DNA of 64,000 bases, taken from the NCBI GenBank assembly GCA_030280995.1, contig JASXTE010000001.1, positions 23,755,106 through 23,819,105 of the forward strand, given 5' to 3'. The translations under genes and the position numbers were made by a program. Source of the stretch: Hemileia vastatrix (taxonomy: Eukaryota; Basidiomycota; Pucciniomycetes; Pucciniales; Zaghouaniaceae). Of this stretch, positions 1 through 10,367 are shown in pieces. Every line of letters starts with the position of its first letter. Position 1 is the stretch's first letter. The notes beneath the pieces were generated by a model. That model saw only the letters and a list, made by a program, of their open reading frames with translations, was not told where the DNA came from and did no database searches.

Positions 1-314
1 ATCCTCCACTATCCATTCCGTCCATGCTCACTACCCCTTTTAATAATTCACAGACATTTAATAAACCTCTTAGTGCACTATTACATTGACTATTGCACTG
101 TGGGTTGCTTATTGAAGAGAAGACTGAGACACACTATTGATATATTGACTAATTTAGATTTAGAGTTTAGACTAGCGCAATTGGATAGCGAGTACACAAA
201 GGAAAGTCGCAGTTGCTATGGAGAATTGCTTTCAGTGCTTCCAGTATGGATTTGAGCCTTTTATTATTGATTCAATGAGCTACTTTTGCCTCGAGTATCA
301 CGTGGTGCATGACA
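1..314 (-). repeat. Partial LTR of chromovirus copy A
   Basis: Positions 1-314 match 7314-7629 in the left LTR of copy B almost base for base. The LTR end is the GACA at 311-314, followed by the same internal sequence GATGCCCGGGTATAA as in copy B. The other end of this LTR lies outside the window. Confidence 0.85.
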
Positions 315-418
315 GATGCCCGGGTATAAGAACGCAAGCTCCGTTGAGCGTAAGACATACTTCCCACACTAATTTTCCTTCCTCTTTATTTAATTATTAT
401 TATTTTTTTTAACTCACT

Positions 419-1384
419 ATGACGGATTTCCCCACACCAACTCCCACACCTCCACACCCTAAAGCGGATGGGGGTATCATTACACGACAGTTTTCCAAGA
501 CTTGCACGGCCTACGAGTCAATGGAATATTTTTGCGTGGAAAGCACGGCGACACGAGGGCCTTGCCAGAAGGGCGAATTTTGCCGATGGAGAAGGGTGGT
601 GTGTGACGCCTTGTTGAAGAATGCCGATATCGAGAGTCAGTTTACTAAAACAAAATACTGGGTAATCCCTAAGACAAAGGAAGTAGTTGAAGACATTTGG
701 GACGTCTCAATTAGGGACAATCAATTGGTGGGGGAGAGTGAGGAGGAGGTTGAGGATGATGTGACAACATGGGTGACTCGGGCTGCGAGTAAAAAGCAAG
801 TAGTAGAAGAGGAAGTTGACGAGTTGGTCGAGGAGGACCCCGAAAAAACAATGGGTGGTCATCAAGGATGACAAAGAGGAGAGGGATGTGGCGGTGGAGG
901 TCACTCCAAAATTATTTTTGGAGGCTTACCCTATTTTCAAAGTAAGTCTATTCCTTGATATTTTAGAAATTTAGGTACTGATGGTCTTGTTTTAGAATTC
1001 AGATGTCATCATCGAAGTCCCTATGGCAGAAGCTTCAAATGTGGAAGCGACCCTTGTGGAACCCACTGCTGTGGGTGTGGCAGTGTTGGTTGAAGATAGA
1101 TTACCGGTGGTTACCTCGAGGGAGGAACACAAAGAAGCCCTCGATCAGGTATGGTCAAAGAAGCCTTGTCAGGTTCAAGGAGCGAAATTTATTGAAGACT
1201 TAAGCAGCAAAATCGATAAGATTGTCGATGCTGCTTCCTTCGATGTAGCCGAGGAGCTACTGGAATTGGGGAATTGATTCCGGTAGGAGAGGCGGAGAAT
1301 TTTGAAAAATGTAGAAAGGAGATAAGGGAAATTTTGGAGAAGATGAAGGGATTGGTTTGAGAGAAGATAAAAGAGAAAATTTAA
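419..1384 (+). pseudogene. Antisense accessory gene of chromovirus copy A
   Basis: This gene lies between the 3' LTR and the chromodomain, on the strand opposite to pol. Exon 1 starts at ATG 419 and encodes a Pro/Thr-rich start, a Cys-containing patch (YFCVESTATRGPCQ...FCRW, one Cys of the cluster changed to Gly) and an acidic stretch rich in Glu/Val. An intron with good signals (gtaagt at 942, ttttag ending at 995) joins it to exon 2, which encodes DQVWSKKP and a helical Lys/Glu-rich tail. A frameshift near 855 and another near 1272 break this copy. The same layout recurs in copy B at 7729-8701, so it is a family trait. I do not recognise the protein. The Cys spacing does not fit a Zn2Cys6 or CCHC motif. 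Confidence 0.65.
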
Positions 1385-2138
1385 AATGAAAGAAAAAGGA
1401 AGAAAAAGGAATGTAGAAACAATTTGTATTTAGTTATTTTATTTTGTTATTTTATTTAGAATTTTAATATTTATTTTTATAAGATTTTGAGAGGAATAAG
1501 AACAAAGAAAAGACAGAGAAAAAATTTAAATAGAAATTTTGTTTTAAATTTTGAAAGAAGATGTTTGAATGAGAGAAGAAAGAAGAAAAAAAATAGTTGA
1601 TTGAAACAATTTTGTTGTAAAGAAAATTTAATGAAAAGAAAAAAATTTGTTATTTAAGTTTGTTAATTGAAGATTTGAGGGATTTTAGTTACTTGAAAAA
1701 AGAAAAGAAAGCAAAGGAAAAGAAGAAATAAAAATTTTAAGAGGAGTTTGAAAGAAAGAAGTAATTTTTTCGAAGAATTTAAAAGAGTGATTTAGAAGTT
1801 AAAGTGAAGTTCGAGAAAGATGGTCGTGTAATGTTTATGAAGAATTTTGATAGTTCGAGGAAAAGAAAATTTTAAAGAAAAAATGTATATAGAAAATTGA
1901 GAAGAAAAAAATTTATTTTTATTTGTTTTATTTTATTTTATTTTAATTTGGTTTTATTTTTATTTTATTTTATTTTAATTTTATTTTATTTATTTTTAAA
2001 AAAGGTTGAAAAAATTTTGAAAAGAAAAAGAATAAAGAAGAAAACAAAAAAGAATTTTTTAGAAGGAAAGATGTTTTACATTTTAAAAGAAAAAAAACAG
2101 AGAAAAGAAAAAAGAAAAGAAAAAAGTAAAAGAGAGTC
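1385..2138 (+). other. A/G-rich spacer inside chromovirus copy A
   Basis: About 750 bases dominated by GAAAGAAAAG-like purine runs and T-rich blocks. The equivalent spacer in copy B is 8702-9548. No believable coding region is visible on either strand. On the pol strand this is a long polypyrimidine 3' untranslated stretch. Confidence 0.6.
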
Positions 2139-3637
2139 TTAAGGTTTTGGTTTTAAAGGATATTTAAGATGAAAAGATTTTAGGAGTTCAGGGGCGTTAG
2201 AAACATTGATGGCTGGTTCCCAGGATGTTTTATCTGAGTCATTGAGGAATCCTTCCCATTCCACAAGGTATTGAAGCTTCCCCTTGCGTATTCTTGAATC
2301 AAGGATATGGCTTACTTCCCACTCTAGATGGTCTTCTACTTTGACCGGGTCTGGAGGAGGTTGGTTCATGCCCGGGTATGTTTCTCGAGCCAGTTCCAGG
2401 AGAGATACGTGAAAAACAGGGTGAATAGCCTGCCATTTGGGAGGTAGCTTGAGTTGAAATGCAGTTTTAGAGACTTCAGAGTCTATTTCAAATGTCCTCA
2501 AGAGTTTTGCAGCCAGTTTCTTTGATGGTCAAGTCCTTTGAATGTTTCGTGTGTTGAGCCATACCTTGTCGCCTGGTTTAAAAGAAGGAGAAGTTTGTCA
2601 ATGTTTGTCGGCCTGTCCCTTGTACCTTTGAAGCGCTAATTCCAAATTTGATTAAAGTTCTTCTTGGAGTCGTGATATGGTTCGAAGATAATGCTCTGCA
2701 GGATGACTAGTTCCTACATGCATTGAGTTGAATTGAGGATGTCTTCCATAAACAGTTTCAAAAGGAGATTGTTGTGTCAAAGAATGAGTCGAGTTATTAT
2801 AAGCAAATTCGGCCAATGGTAACCATGTGGTCCAATTGTCTTGTTGGTAACTGACATACATTTGAAGATATTGTTTGAGGATTTGGTTGACCCTTTCCGT
2901 TTTCCCATTGGTTTCAGGGTGATAAGCTGTGGAGAGGTTCCTTGTGATATTGAGTTGTCAACACAGTTGAGTCCAGAATGTGGATACAAACAATGAGCCT
3001 CTATCTGAAATAATATCATTAGGTAAGCCATGTTTGGAAAATACATATCCTAGAAACAATTTTGACAAATCTTCTGCAGTAGCAGTAGTAGTGGTTTTAA
3101 TGAAAATAGACATTTTTGAAAATCTATCTACTATTACTAATATAGAATCAAAATTATTAGAGAGAGGAAGTTGAGAAATGAAATCCATCAATAAAGATTC
3201 CCAAGGTTTAGAGGGAATAGGAAGTGGTTGAAGCAGCCCATACTTCCGGTGACGGGGAGCCTTATTCCTATTACATTCGTAACAAGCTTTTATATAGGCC
3301 TTGATTTCCCTGGTCATACCTGGCCAGAAGAAATCCCTCACTATTAACTGGTAGGTTTTATCAACCCCAAAATGACCAGCTAATGGAGAATCATGTCAAC
3401 TATTGAAAATCCATAATTTTATTTCATTGTTGTCAGGTATGACTACTCTACCCTCGAAAACTAATAGACTTGATTCAATACTAAATCTTTTGGCCCCTTG
3501 CTTCAAGAGTATTTTGTTTTTCAACCCTAAACAATAATTGTCCTTTGATTGAGCTTCAAGGATGTTGGATAGTGGATTTTGAAAGGATTAAATTGTTATC
3601 TAATTAAGTTGATGAGTTGTTAACATTTATTCGTTTA
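2139..3637 (-). pseudogene. Chromovirus integrase and chromodomain, broken (copy A)
   Basis: On the minus strand, 3341-2958 encodes the end of the zinc-binding region and the integrase core (DFFWPGMTREIKAYIKACYE, then MDFISQLPL and SDRGSLF). Two further pieces follow in shifted frames: the third catalytic-region segment with [15 protein letters not shown] at 2861-2652, and a 120-residue end at 2501-2139. That end carries a chromodomain (EDHLEWEVSHILDSR..., LQYLVEWEGF...SWEP). Upstream sequence to 3637 encodes the linker before the integrase zinc finger. Integrase inserts the cDNA; the chromodomain is known in chromoviruses for targeting modified histones. Frameshifts and an in-frame TGA after FWTQLC make it non-functional. 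Confidence 0.85.
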
Positions 3638-4769
3638 GTTATATTATGTATATTTAGGTCTATAAGTGGGGTTTAACCTCTTAATAGCCTATAAACTTTA
3701 TTTTTTTGCTTGTTTTAGGTCATATGGACATATCCAGTGGACTCACAACACCTACACAAGCATATACACTTATTTCAGGGGCATATATCCATTTTGGATA
3801 ACTTAATCTGCTTCCTTTGATGGATTTTCACAGATTTATGAGTTGAGATATGATTACTGGGTTAATGTGGATGCTTGGGGATGTTATTGGGAGCTTAGAA
3901 AGTTAATTTGGTTCCTTTATATGCTTTGGGTTTCATTTTATCCTCTTTGGATGAGTTATTTTACCTGTTTCTTTATGGTATCCGCTTTGATCTGTTTATT
4001 CTATTTATGGTATGGGTCTGATGTATCATTAATTGTGATGGAGGGTCCTTACTGGAGGTCTGCGTGTTGAAACTGCTTCAAGTGGACGCCATGGGGAGGT
4101 GATGGTCCCTCACAGTTCTGTAATTGCTGGGGATAGAAGTGACATTATCTGGATTGAAGGTCTGTGCACTCCAGTGGATTTTGGTATAAGTAAGGGAGGA
4201 TTTTGATGGTTATTAGACATCATTTACTTACTAAAAATAAAATAAACACTACAAAACAATTATTATCATATAAAAATATATTATAAAGCCTTTCTAAATT
4301 TGTATTATCTTTATATAAGCTATAACTATATTTTATTATTCTATTTTCCACCACTAGCACACATAAAATCCAAGTATTGTGAGTTTAAATTGAGAATAAC
4401 TATTTTATTAGTCTTCCCCTGAGGTTTAATCACTAAGTCATTTATTAATAAGTAGTTGGACTATTAATTTTTACTATTAAATCATACTTATATACTAGCA
4501 TAAACTGACAAATGTGATCTATCAGTGTAGATGAAGTGGTTTCAGAGGGGGAAGATTATAGTAAGGAAGAAACTTCTCTTATGAAATTTTATTTTTTGGT
4601 TTTTTGAGTGTTAAAAAGAGGAGAGTTGGAAGGTGTGGGTTAAGGGCATTTAGATATGATATGAGGGGTGAGGGGAGGGAAGAAATGGTTGAAGGATATG
4701 ATATGAGATTGTTTGCAGTGTTACTTAGGAAGAGGGACTTGAATGGGGATTTTTGGAAATTTTGGTCAT
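3638..4769. other. AT-rich stretch, nothing recognised
   Basis: Short ORFs exist (for example 3843-4070) but none shows a family motif or a partner copy elsewhere in the window. It lies between the chromovirus break and a decayed LINE, so it is probably old transposon-derived or spacer DNA. Confidence 0.4.
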
Positions 4770-5860
4770 TTAGTTACATGATGGGATTGATAGGAGGAAA
4801 AGCCAAGCTTTTTTCACCACTAAACTCAGTCTCTGAAAAACATTTAGAAAAGTGGAGTCATTTAACAGTGAAATTACCATAGTAGTACAAAAACATCCTA
4901 AGGCATGTCTCATTACTTTTTTGTCAACTACCTGGAGCATGCATGTTACTCTGGTGGGTTCCATGGGTTTATTCCATACAATAGCTGCATAATCAGTCCT
5001 TGAGTGTACTAGGGAGGTATTAATAGTGAATTGGAAGAATGAGATACCCCAGAAAGGGGAATCCAGGTAGATCCTAGAGCTTCTAGTCTGTTAAAGACCC
5101 AATCACCGTTATGGTTTGATGCTAAATATATCACGTAATCCATATAGGCTAATGACAGGCAATTTAAAAATAGTGAGGGAAGGGTTAAAAGTGCAGAATT
5201 TTAGTTAATGTATAAGATGGTGGAATATAGTTTAACCTTATGGAAGGCTCTTGGGATGGAAGATTTGAGGGGACTCATATGAAGAGAAAGATATTCTGGT
5301 GCATATATCTCTGAGGGAGTTGGTTATGAGACTGATGAGGTTGCAGGGAAGTGGGAAGGGAGGGGAGAAAAGATTCTAATCTCTCAAGGCTCACTCTAGG
5401 GAATGCACCTTTTATTTCAAGAGAAAGAGAACCAACTACATTACCTAAGGTTGAGCAGAGTAGAAAGCCACTTTAATGCATGTCAGTGAGGAGGTTACCT
5501 GCTTCAAGAAAAAATTCAAAGATGTTTGGTTAGGATGGAGCCTAGGAGCTTACCCATTGTGTTTAGTAGCACAATTTGGTTGTAAGCATTGGGAATAGAG
5601 TAGTTTCGTTGATTTGGATTAGGAATAATGACAGCTTTTACTTTTTAGATTTTTTGCATAATATCCAACCTCTAAACATGCTTGAACATTGGAATTATCA
5701 GCCTGCCTATTTTAGTGGGGCATAGGTTGAGCATAATATTTGGAATTCCATCTAGGCCTGGGGCTTTCTTCAGCTTTTTACTCAGGATTTCCAATATTTA
5801 TTCATCTTTGGAAAACGGGGAAGAGGGGGGATTGATTGTGGAGGGGTAGAGTGTTGAACT
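4770..5860 (-). pseudogene. LINE (non-LTR) reverse transcriptase remnant
   Basis: Minus-strand translation from about 5820 reads LSKKLKKAPGLDGIPNIMLN, followed by VIIPNPNQRNYSIPNAYNQ and a VLLNTMGKLLGSILTKHL segment. These are the classic early blocks of LINE reverse transcriptase (KAPGPDGIPNE... and ...YRPISLLSTLGKLLEKI...). Further down (5160-4770) come weaker matches such as LALYMDYVIYLASNHNGDW-like text in shifting frames. Many stops and frameshifts interrupt it. RNase H-bearing LINE fragments elsewhere in the window (40644, 51542, 62062) suggest a Tad1-like clade, but that assignment is inference. Confidence 0.7.
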
Positions 5861-5889
5861 TCTGTGAGGTCACACAAAGGGAGGGCTTT

Positions 5890-6352
5890 TTTAACCACAC
5901 AAAAGTCCCCTTGGTTATACTTCCTGTTCAACATCTAACATCAAAGACAATGTTTGTGCATGTGTACCAAGGCTGCTTCCTTCCATTCCTGAATTCAAAT
6001 TATTCCAGCTCAGACCTTGTCCTCATGGAGGATAACATGTAAATACATACTTTGAAGAAAGTTCAAGATTTCTGTGATGAAGTACATTTGAAAAAGATTG
6101 AGTGGCCAGCTCAATAACCAGATTTTAATTCCATCAAGAACCTATGGAAGATGAACAAAAATAATACTCATCAGTTTCACAATCTAAAAAAGAAGGAGGA
6201 TATGGTGAATTTGTTTCATTCTTCTTGGGAAAAACCTTTCCAACAAATTTTTAAAGAATCTTATTTCATCTATACCTCAAAGAATGAAGGTTTTCATCAG
6301 GAGTCTTTGGAGGTTCTACTTGCTGGTGAAAATGTGTTTTTACAAGTTTGAC
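5890..6352 (+). pseudogene. Tc1/mariner transposase C-terminal fragment
   Basis: Plus-strand frames read LVLMEDNM, then KKVQDFCDEVHLKKIEWPAQ, PDFNSIKNLWKM and a 66-residue tail. This is the C-terminal half of a Tc1-like transposase: the (M/V)EDN block holds the second catalytic Asp, and the family's WPAQSPDLNPIENLW block is plain. The third catalytic position reads Lys (SIKNLW) instead of Glu, and stops interrupt the frame, so the enzyme is dead. The N-terminal helix-turn-helix part was not found, and no terminal inverted repeats were seen. Confidence 0.75.
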
Positions 6353-6824
6353 TTTTTTTTCAAGAATTACTTTTTATGATATCTACATGGTCTATCATTG
6401 TAAATAACACTTTTTTTCTATATATTGGCTGCTTGTGTAGAAAACATGGGGAAGGAAAAAATGATAAATAAATAAACATTGTTGGACTTCTGCCTTTTTC
6501 TAATTAATACTCAGTTTCTGTATCTACAATTTAGTCATGTTACACCTTTACTTTAAAATATTGTGTGATTTTTTGAGAGAAATGAAAATTTTTAGTGTTG
6601 ATGAGAATTTATTTCCTGGCACTGTAAATGCTCTTAGAGAATCTACCACAGTTTTTATCAAATTTTTGGTATGCATACCTCACTGAACATTTTAACAAAT
6701 TTTAACCACTGTTGTATTAAACTCACAAATTATTAGAAATTTAAGTAGATAATCCAACCCTGTAAGAAAATTTACTGAAGCATTCAGATGTTGCATCTGT
6801 AAATTTCACCTGCTCCTGCCATTT

Positions 6825-7629
6825 TGTCACCGGATGACCTACGCACAAGGTTGAGGATGTTCCTGAAAGTGAGATGAGGGGTTTAGAGACTTCTTTGAAG
6901 CACAGAGGAATGATTCAAGGAAGTGATTCGAAGATGACTCAAAGGAAGAGCTACTTCTTCGAGATATGTTCGAGAAGAATTCTAATATAATTTAAAGGTA
7001 ATTTTAAAATTCTTAAAATCTCACAAAGGGTTGGAAACTCAATAATCAAAGATTTAGGATTTAGAAATGATTATTGAGAAAATAAGGAAAGATACAATAA
7101 CAATGATTTAACTTGCAGTTTTACCACTACTAACTATAAATACGTTTTATAATTTAATTCTAAAGAATGTCGAGCCAAAAACCCAACCCTTTTTATATCC
7201 TTTACTCCTCCTCGCATTGACCTCATACCCATTCACTATTCCGCACACCACAGACCATTAAAAATACACCCCTTACACCTGGACCCTCCTCACTAACATC
7301 CATTAACCCCTTAATCCTCCACTAACCATTCTGTTCATGCTCACTACCACTTTTAATAATCCACAGACATTTAATAAACCTTTTTAGTGTACTATTACAT
7401 TGACTATTGTGCTGTGCGTTGCTTATTGAGAAAAAGACTAAGACACACTATTGAGAGATTGACTAATTTAGATTTAGAGTTTAGACTAGCGCGGTTGAAT
7501 AGTGAGTACACAAAGGAAAGTCGCAGTTGCTATGTAGAATTGCTTTCTGCGCTTCAAGTATGGATTTAGACCTCTGTGTTATTGATTTAATGAGCTGCTT
7601 TTTCCTCGAGTGTCACGTGGCGTGTGACA
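6825..7629 (-). repeat. 3' LTR of chromovirus copy B
   Basis: 805 bp, TGTCAC...GTGACA, collinear with 14442-15246. In the sense of pol this is the downstream LTR. The sequence just inside it (minus strand ...TACCCGGGCATC) is not polypurine, so the usual plus-strand primer is not obvious. Confidence 0.92.
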
Positions 7630-7639
7630 GATGCCCGGG

Positions 7640-7646
7640 TATAAAA
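7640..7646 (+). promoter_or_regulatory. Putative TATA box of the antisense accessory gene
   Basis: TATAAAA at 7640-7646 lies 11 bp inside the LTR junction and 89 bp before the accessory gene ATG at 7729. Copy A has TATAAG at 325-330, 94 bp before its ATG. It points away from the LTR on the strand opposite to pol, so the accessory gene probably has its own promoter. This is inferred from position and motif only. Confidence 0.4.
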
Positions 7647-7728
7647 ACGCGATCTCTGTTGAGCATGAGACATACTTCCCACATTATTTTCCCTTTATTT
7701 AATTCTTGTTTATTTATTTATTATTATT

Positions 7729-8701
7729 ATGTCAGCTTTTCCAACTCCAGCTCCCATGCCTCCTCACCCCAAAGCGGATGGTGGGCTTTTTACTTGACAG
7801 TATTCCCAAGCATGCACAGCCTGAGAATCAATGGAGTACTTTTGTTTGGAAAGTACAGCCACTCAAGGTCCTTGCCAGAAATGCGAGTTTTGCCGATGGA
7901 GACAGGTGGCGTGCAATGCGTTAGCAAAAAATTTGGATATCGAACAAAGGTTTACCAAGACTAAATATTGGGTAATACCGAAGACAAAAGAAGTGGTTGA
8001 AGACATATGGGACGTTTCAATCGATGATGATCAATCAGAAGCAGTTGAGGAGGAAGTTGAGGACAATACAACGTTCTGGGTAAACAAAGGGTAGAAGAGG
8101 AGGAAGTCCCCATTTAAAGGCGGACGCTGGAAAAGCAACGAATGGTCATCAAAGATGACGAGGAAGAAAAAGAAGTGGCGGTGGAAGTCAAATTGAAGTT
8201 ATTTCTAGAAGCTGACCCATTATTTGAATTAAGTTTTATTTTATTTTATTTTACTTTAATTTTATTTTCCCAAAGAAAAATTTTACTGATGACCATATGA
8301 TTTAGAATTTAGATGTCATTGCGGAAGCCCCTATGGTGGAAGCTTCGAGTGTGGGAGCTCCTATTGTGGACACCACTGCTGTGGAAGTGGCGCCGTCGAT
8401 CCCTACCGAAGAACAGTTACCAGTGATTGCCTCAAGGGAGGATAATGAAGAAACTCTTGACCAGGTATGGTCAAAGAAACCTTGCCAGGGTCGATGAGCT
8501 AGGTTTATTGAAGATTTAAGCGCTGAAGTCAATAAGATTATTGATGCTGCTTCCTTTGACGTGGCCGAAGAACTACTGGAATTTGGGGAAGTGGTACTGG
8601 TAGGAGAGGATGAGGTTTTTGAGAAATGTAGGAAGGAAATAAGGGAGATTTTGGAGAAGATGAAGGGATTGGTTGGAGAGAAAATAAAGGAGAGAATTTA
8701 A
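7729..8701 (+). pseudogene. Antisense accessory gene of chromovirus copy B
   Basis: The gene opens with MSAFPTPAPMPPHPKADGG, continues with a Cys cluster (YFC...GPCQKCEFCRW...ACN), KTKYWVIPKTKEVVEDIWDV and an acidic region. After an intron (8229-8305; donor decayed to ttaagt, acceptor tttag intact) exon 2 runs in frame to TAA at 8699-8701. Exon 2 ends in a charged helix (KCRKEIREILEKMKGLVGEK), probably a coiled coil. Premature TGAs at codons where copy A reads Arg and Tyr, a TGA in exon 2, and a break near 8092 kill this copy. Between the two copies the amino-acid text is better kept than the surrounding spacer, which argues for a once-functional protein. Family unknown to me. Confidence 0.65.
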
Positions 8702-9548
8702 AATGGAAGGAAAAAGGAAAAGAAAGAAAAAAGAAAAGTAGAAACAATTTGTATTTTTAGTTATTTTTATTTTGTTGTTTTATTTAAAATTTTAATATTT
8801 ATTATTATAAGATTTTGAGAGAAAAAGAAAAAAGAAAGAAAAATAAAATTTAAATAAAATTTTGTTTTAAATTTTGAAAGAAGAAAAGAAAGAATATTTA
8901 ATTGAAGGAGTTTTAGTTTAAATTTTGAAAAGAAAAAATTTAAGTAAGAAAAAAAGAAATAGTTGATTGAAATAATTTTGTTGGAAATGAAAATTTAATG
9001 AAAGAAAAAAATTGTTATTTGTGAAAATTTATTTATTGAAGTTTTGAGGAATTTTAGTTATTTGAAAAGAAAGAAAGAAAAGAAGAGAAGAAATAATTTT
9101 TAAAAGAATTTGAAAAGAGACTTTGAAAGAAAAGAAGTAATTTGTTCAAAGAATTTTAAAAGAGAGATTTAGAGGTTGAAGTGAAGTTCGAGAAAATGGT
9201 CGTGTTGCGTTCGTGAAAAAATTTTGATAGTTCAAAGAAAAAGAATTTTTAAGAAAGAATGTATATAGAAAATTGAAAAAGAAAAAAGAAAAGAAAAATT
9301 TAAAGAAATTTAAAAAGGTTTTATGAAGATTTTTTATTTATTTTGTTTTAAATTTTATTTTTAATAATTTTCTTTTATTTTCATTTTTTTAATGTAGTTT
9401 TATTTTTATTTTATTTTATTTTATTCATTTTAAAGAAGGTTGAAAAAATTTTTGAAAAGAAAAAAAAGAAAACAAAATAAGGAATTTTTTTAGAAGTAAA
9501 GACGTTTTAGATTTTTAGAGAGAAGAAAAAAATAAAATAAAGAGAGTT
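8702..9548 (+). other. A/G-rich spacer inside chromovirus copy B
   Basis: Purine-rich runs (GAAAGAAAAGA) mixed with ATTTTATTTTA blocks, collinear with 1385-2138 in copy A. It separates the convergent ends of the accessory gene (plus) and pol (minus). No coding region is seen. Confidence 0.6.
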
Positions 9549-10367
9549 TTAAGGTTTTGGTTTTAAAGGATATTTTAGATGAAAAGATTTTAGGAGTTCA
9601 GGGGCGTTAGAAACATTGATGTCTGGTTCCCAGGATTTTTTGTCTGAGTCATAGAGGAAGCCTTCCCATTCCACGAGGTATTGAAGTTTCCCCTTGCGCA
9701 TTCTTGAATCAAGGATACAGCTTACTTCCCACTCTAGATGGTCTTCTACTTTGACCGGTTCTGGAGGAGGTTGGTTCATGCCTGGGTATGTTTCTCAAGC
9801 CAGTTTCAGGAGAGATACGTGGAAAACAGGGTGAATAGCCTGCCATTTAGGAGGTAGCTTGAGTCAAAATGCAGTTTTAGAGACTTCAGAGTCTATTTCG
9901 AATGGTCCCAAGCATTTTTCTGCCAGTTTCTTTGATGGTTGAGTTGTTCAAATGTTTTGTGCATCGAGCCATACTTTGTTGCCTGGTTTAAAAGAAGGAT
10001 CAGATTGTCAATGTTTGTCGGCCTTTTCCTTGTACCCTCAAATCGCTAATTCCAAATTTGATTTAAACTCCTCTTGGAGTCGTGATATGGTTCGAAGATA
10101 ATGTTCCGCAGGATGATTAGCTCCTACATGGATTGAGTTGAATCAAGGATGTCTTCCATAAATAGTTTCGAAAGGAGATTTTCATGTTGAAGAATGAGTT
10201 GAGTTATTATAATCAAATTCCGCCAATGGTAACCATGTGGTCCAATCATGTTGTTGGTAACTGACATACATTTGAAGGTATTGTTTGAGGATTTGGTTGA
10301 CCCTTTCCGTTTGCCCATCAGTTTCAGGGTGATAGGCAGTGGAGAGATTCCTTGTTATATTGAGTTG
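9549..10367 (-). pseudogene. Integrase C-terminus and chromodomain (copy B)
   Basis: Minus strand, continuing after the TGA that ends the ORF above. The text reads [14 protein letters not shown] (third catalytic Glu of integrase, in a shifted frame), [28 protein letters not shown] and then a chromodomain at 9779-9549 (VEDHLEWEVSCILDSRMRKG, LQYLVEWEGF...SWEP). The aromatic positions of the chromodomain cage (Trp/Tyr, Trp, Trp) look kept. At least two frame breaks and several stops are present. The stop at 9549 is the end of pol. Confidence 0.85.

Larger units (their letters stand above)
1..3637 (-). mobile_element. Truncated Ty3/gypsy chromovirus, copy A
   Basis: Reading on the minus strand, this holds the 3' half of the same family as the complete copy at 6825-15246: integrase, chromodomain, an antisense accessory gene, then the 3' LTR, which runs off the window edge. 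Collinear similarity to copy B stops near 3637, just after the stretch equivalent to 10980-11043, so the gag, protease and reverse transcriptase part is missing. The break lies inside pol and is not a normal element end, so this is a deletion or rearrangement remnant. Confidence 0.85.

Noticed and set aside
419..871. Zn2Cys6 transcription factor in the chromovirus accessory ORF
   Set aside because: The Cys spacing (C...CX2CX2C) does not fit the Zn2Cys6 pattern and one Cys is lost in copy A, so no function is claimed.
1897..2142. Phe/Lys-rich plus-strand ORF of 81 codons
   Set aside because: Low-complexity T- and A-rich spacer inside the chromovirus; the equivalent in copy B is not open.
8302..8532. 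Minus-strand ORFs over the accessory gene (8302-8747)
   Set aside because: They lie opposite exon 2 of the accessory gene, which has the better conserved frame and splice signals in both copies.
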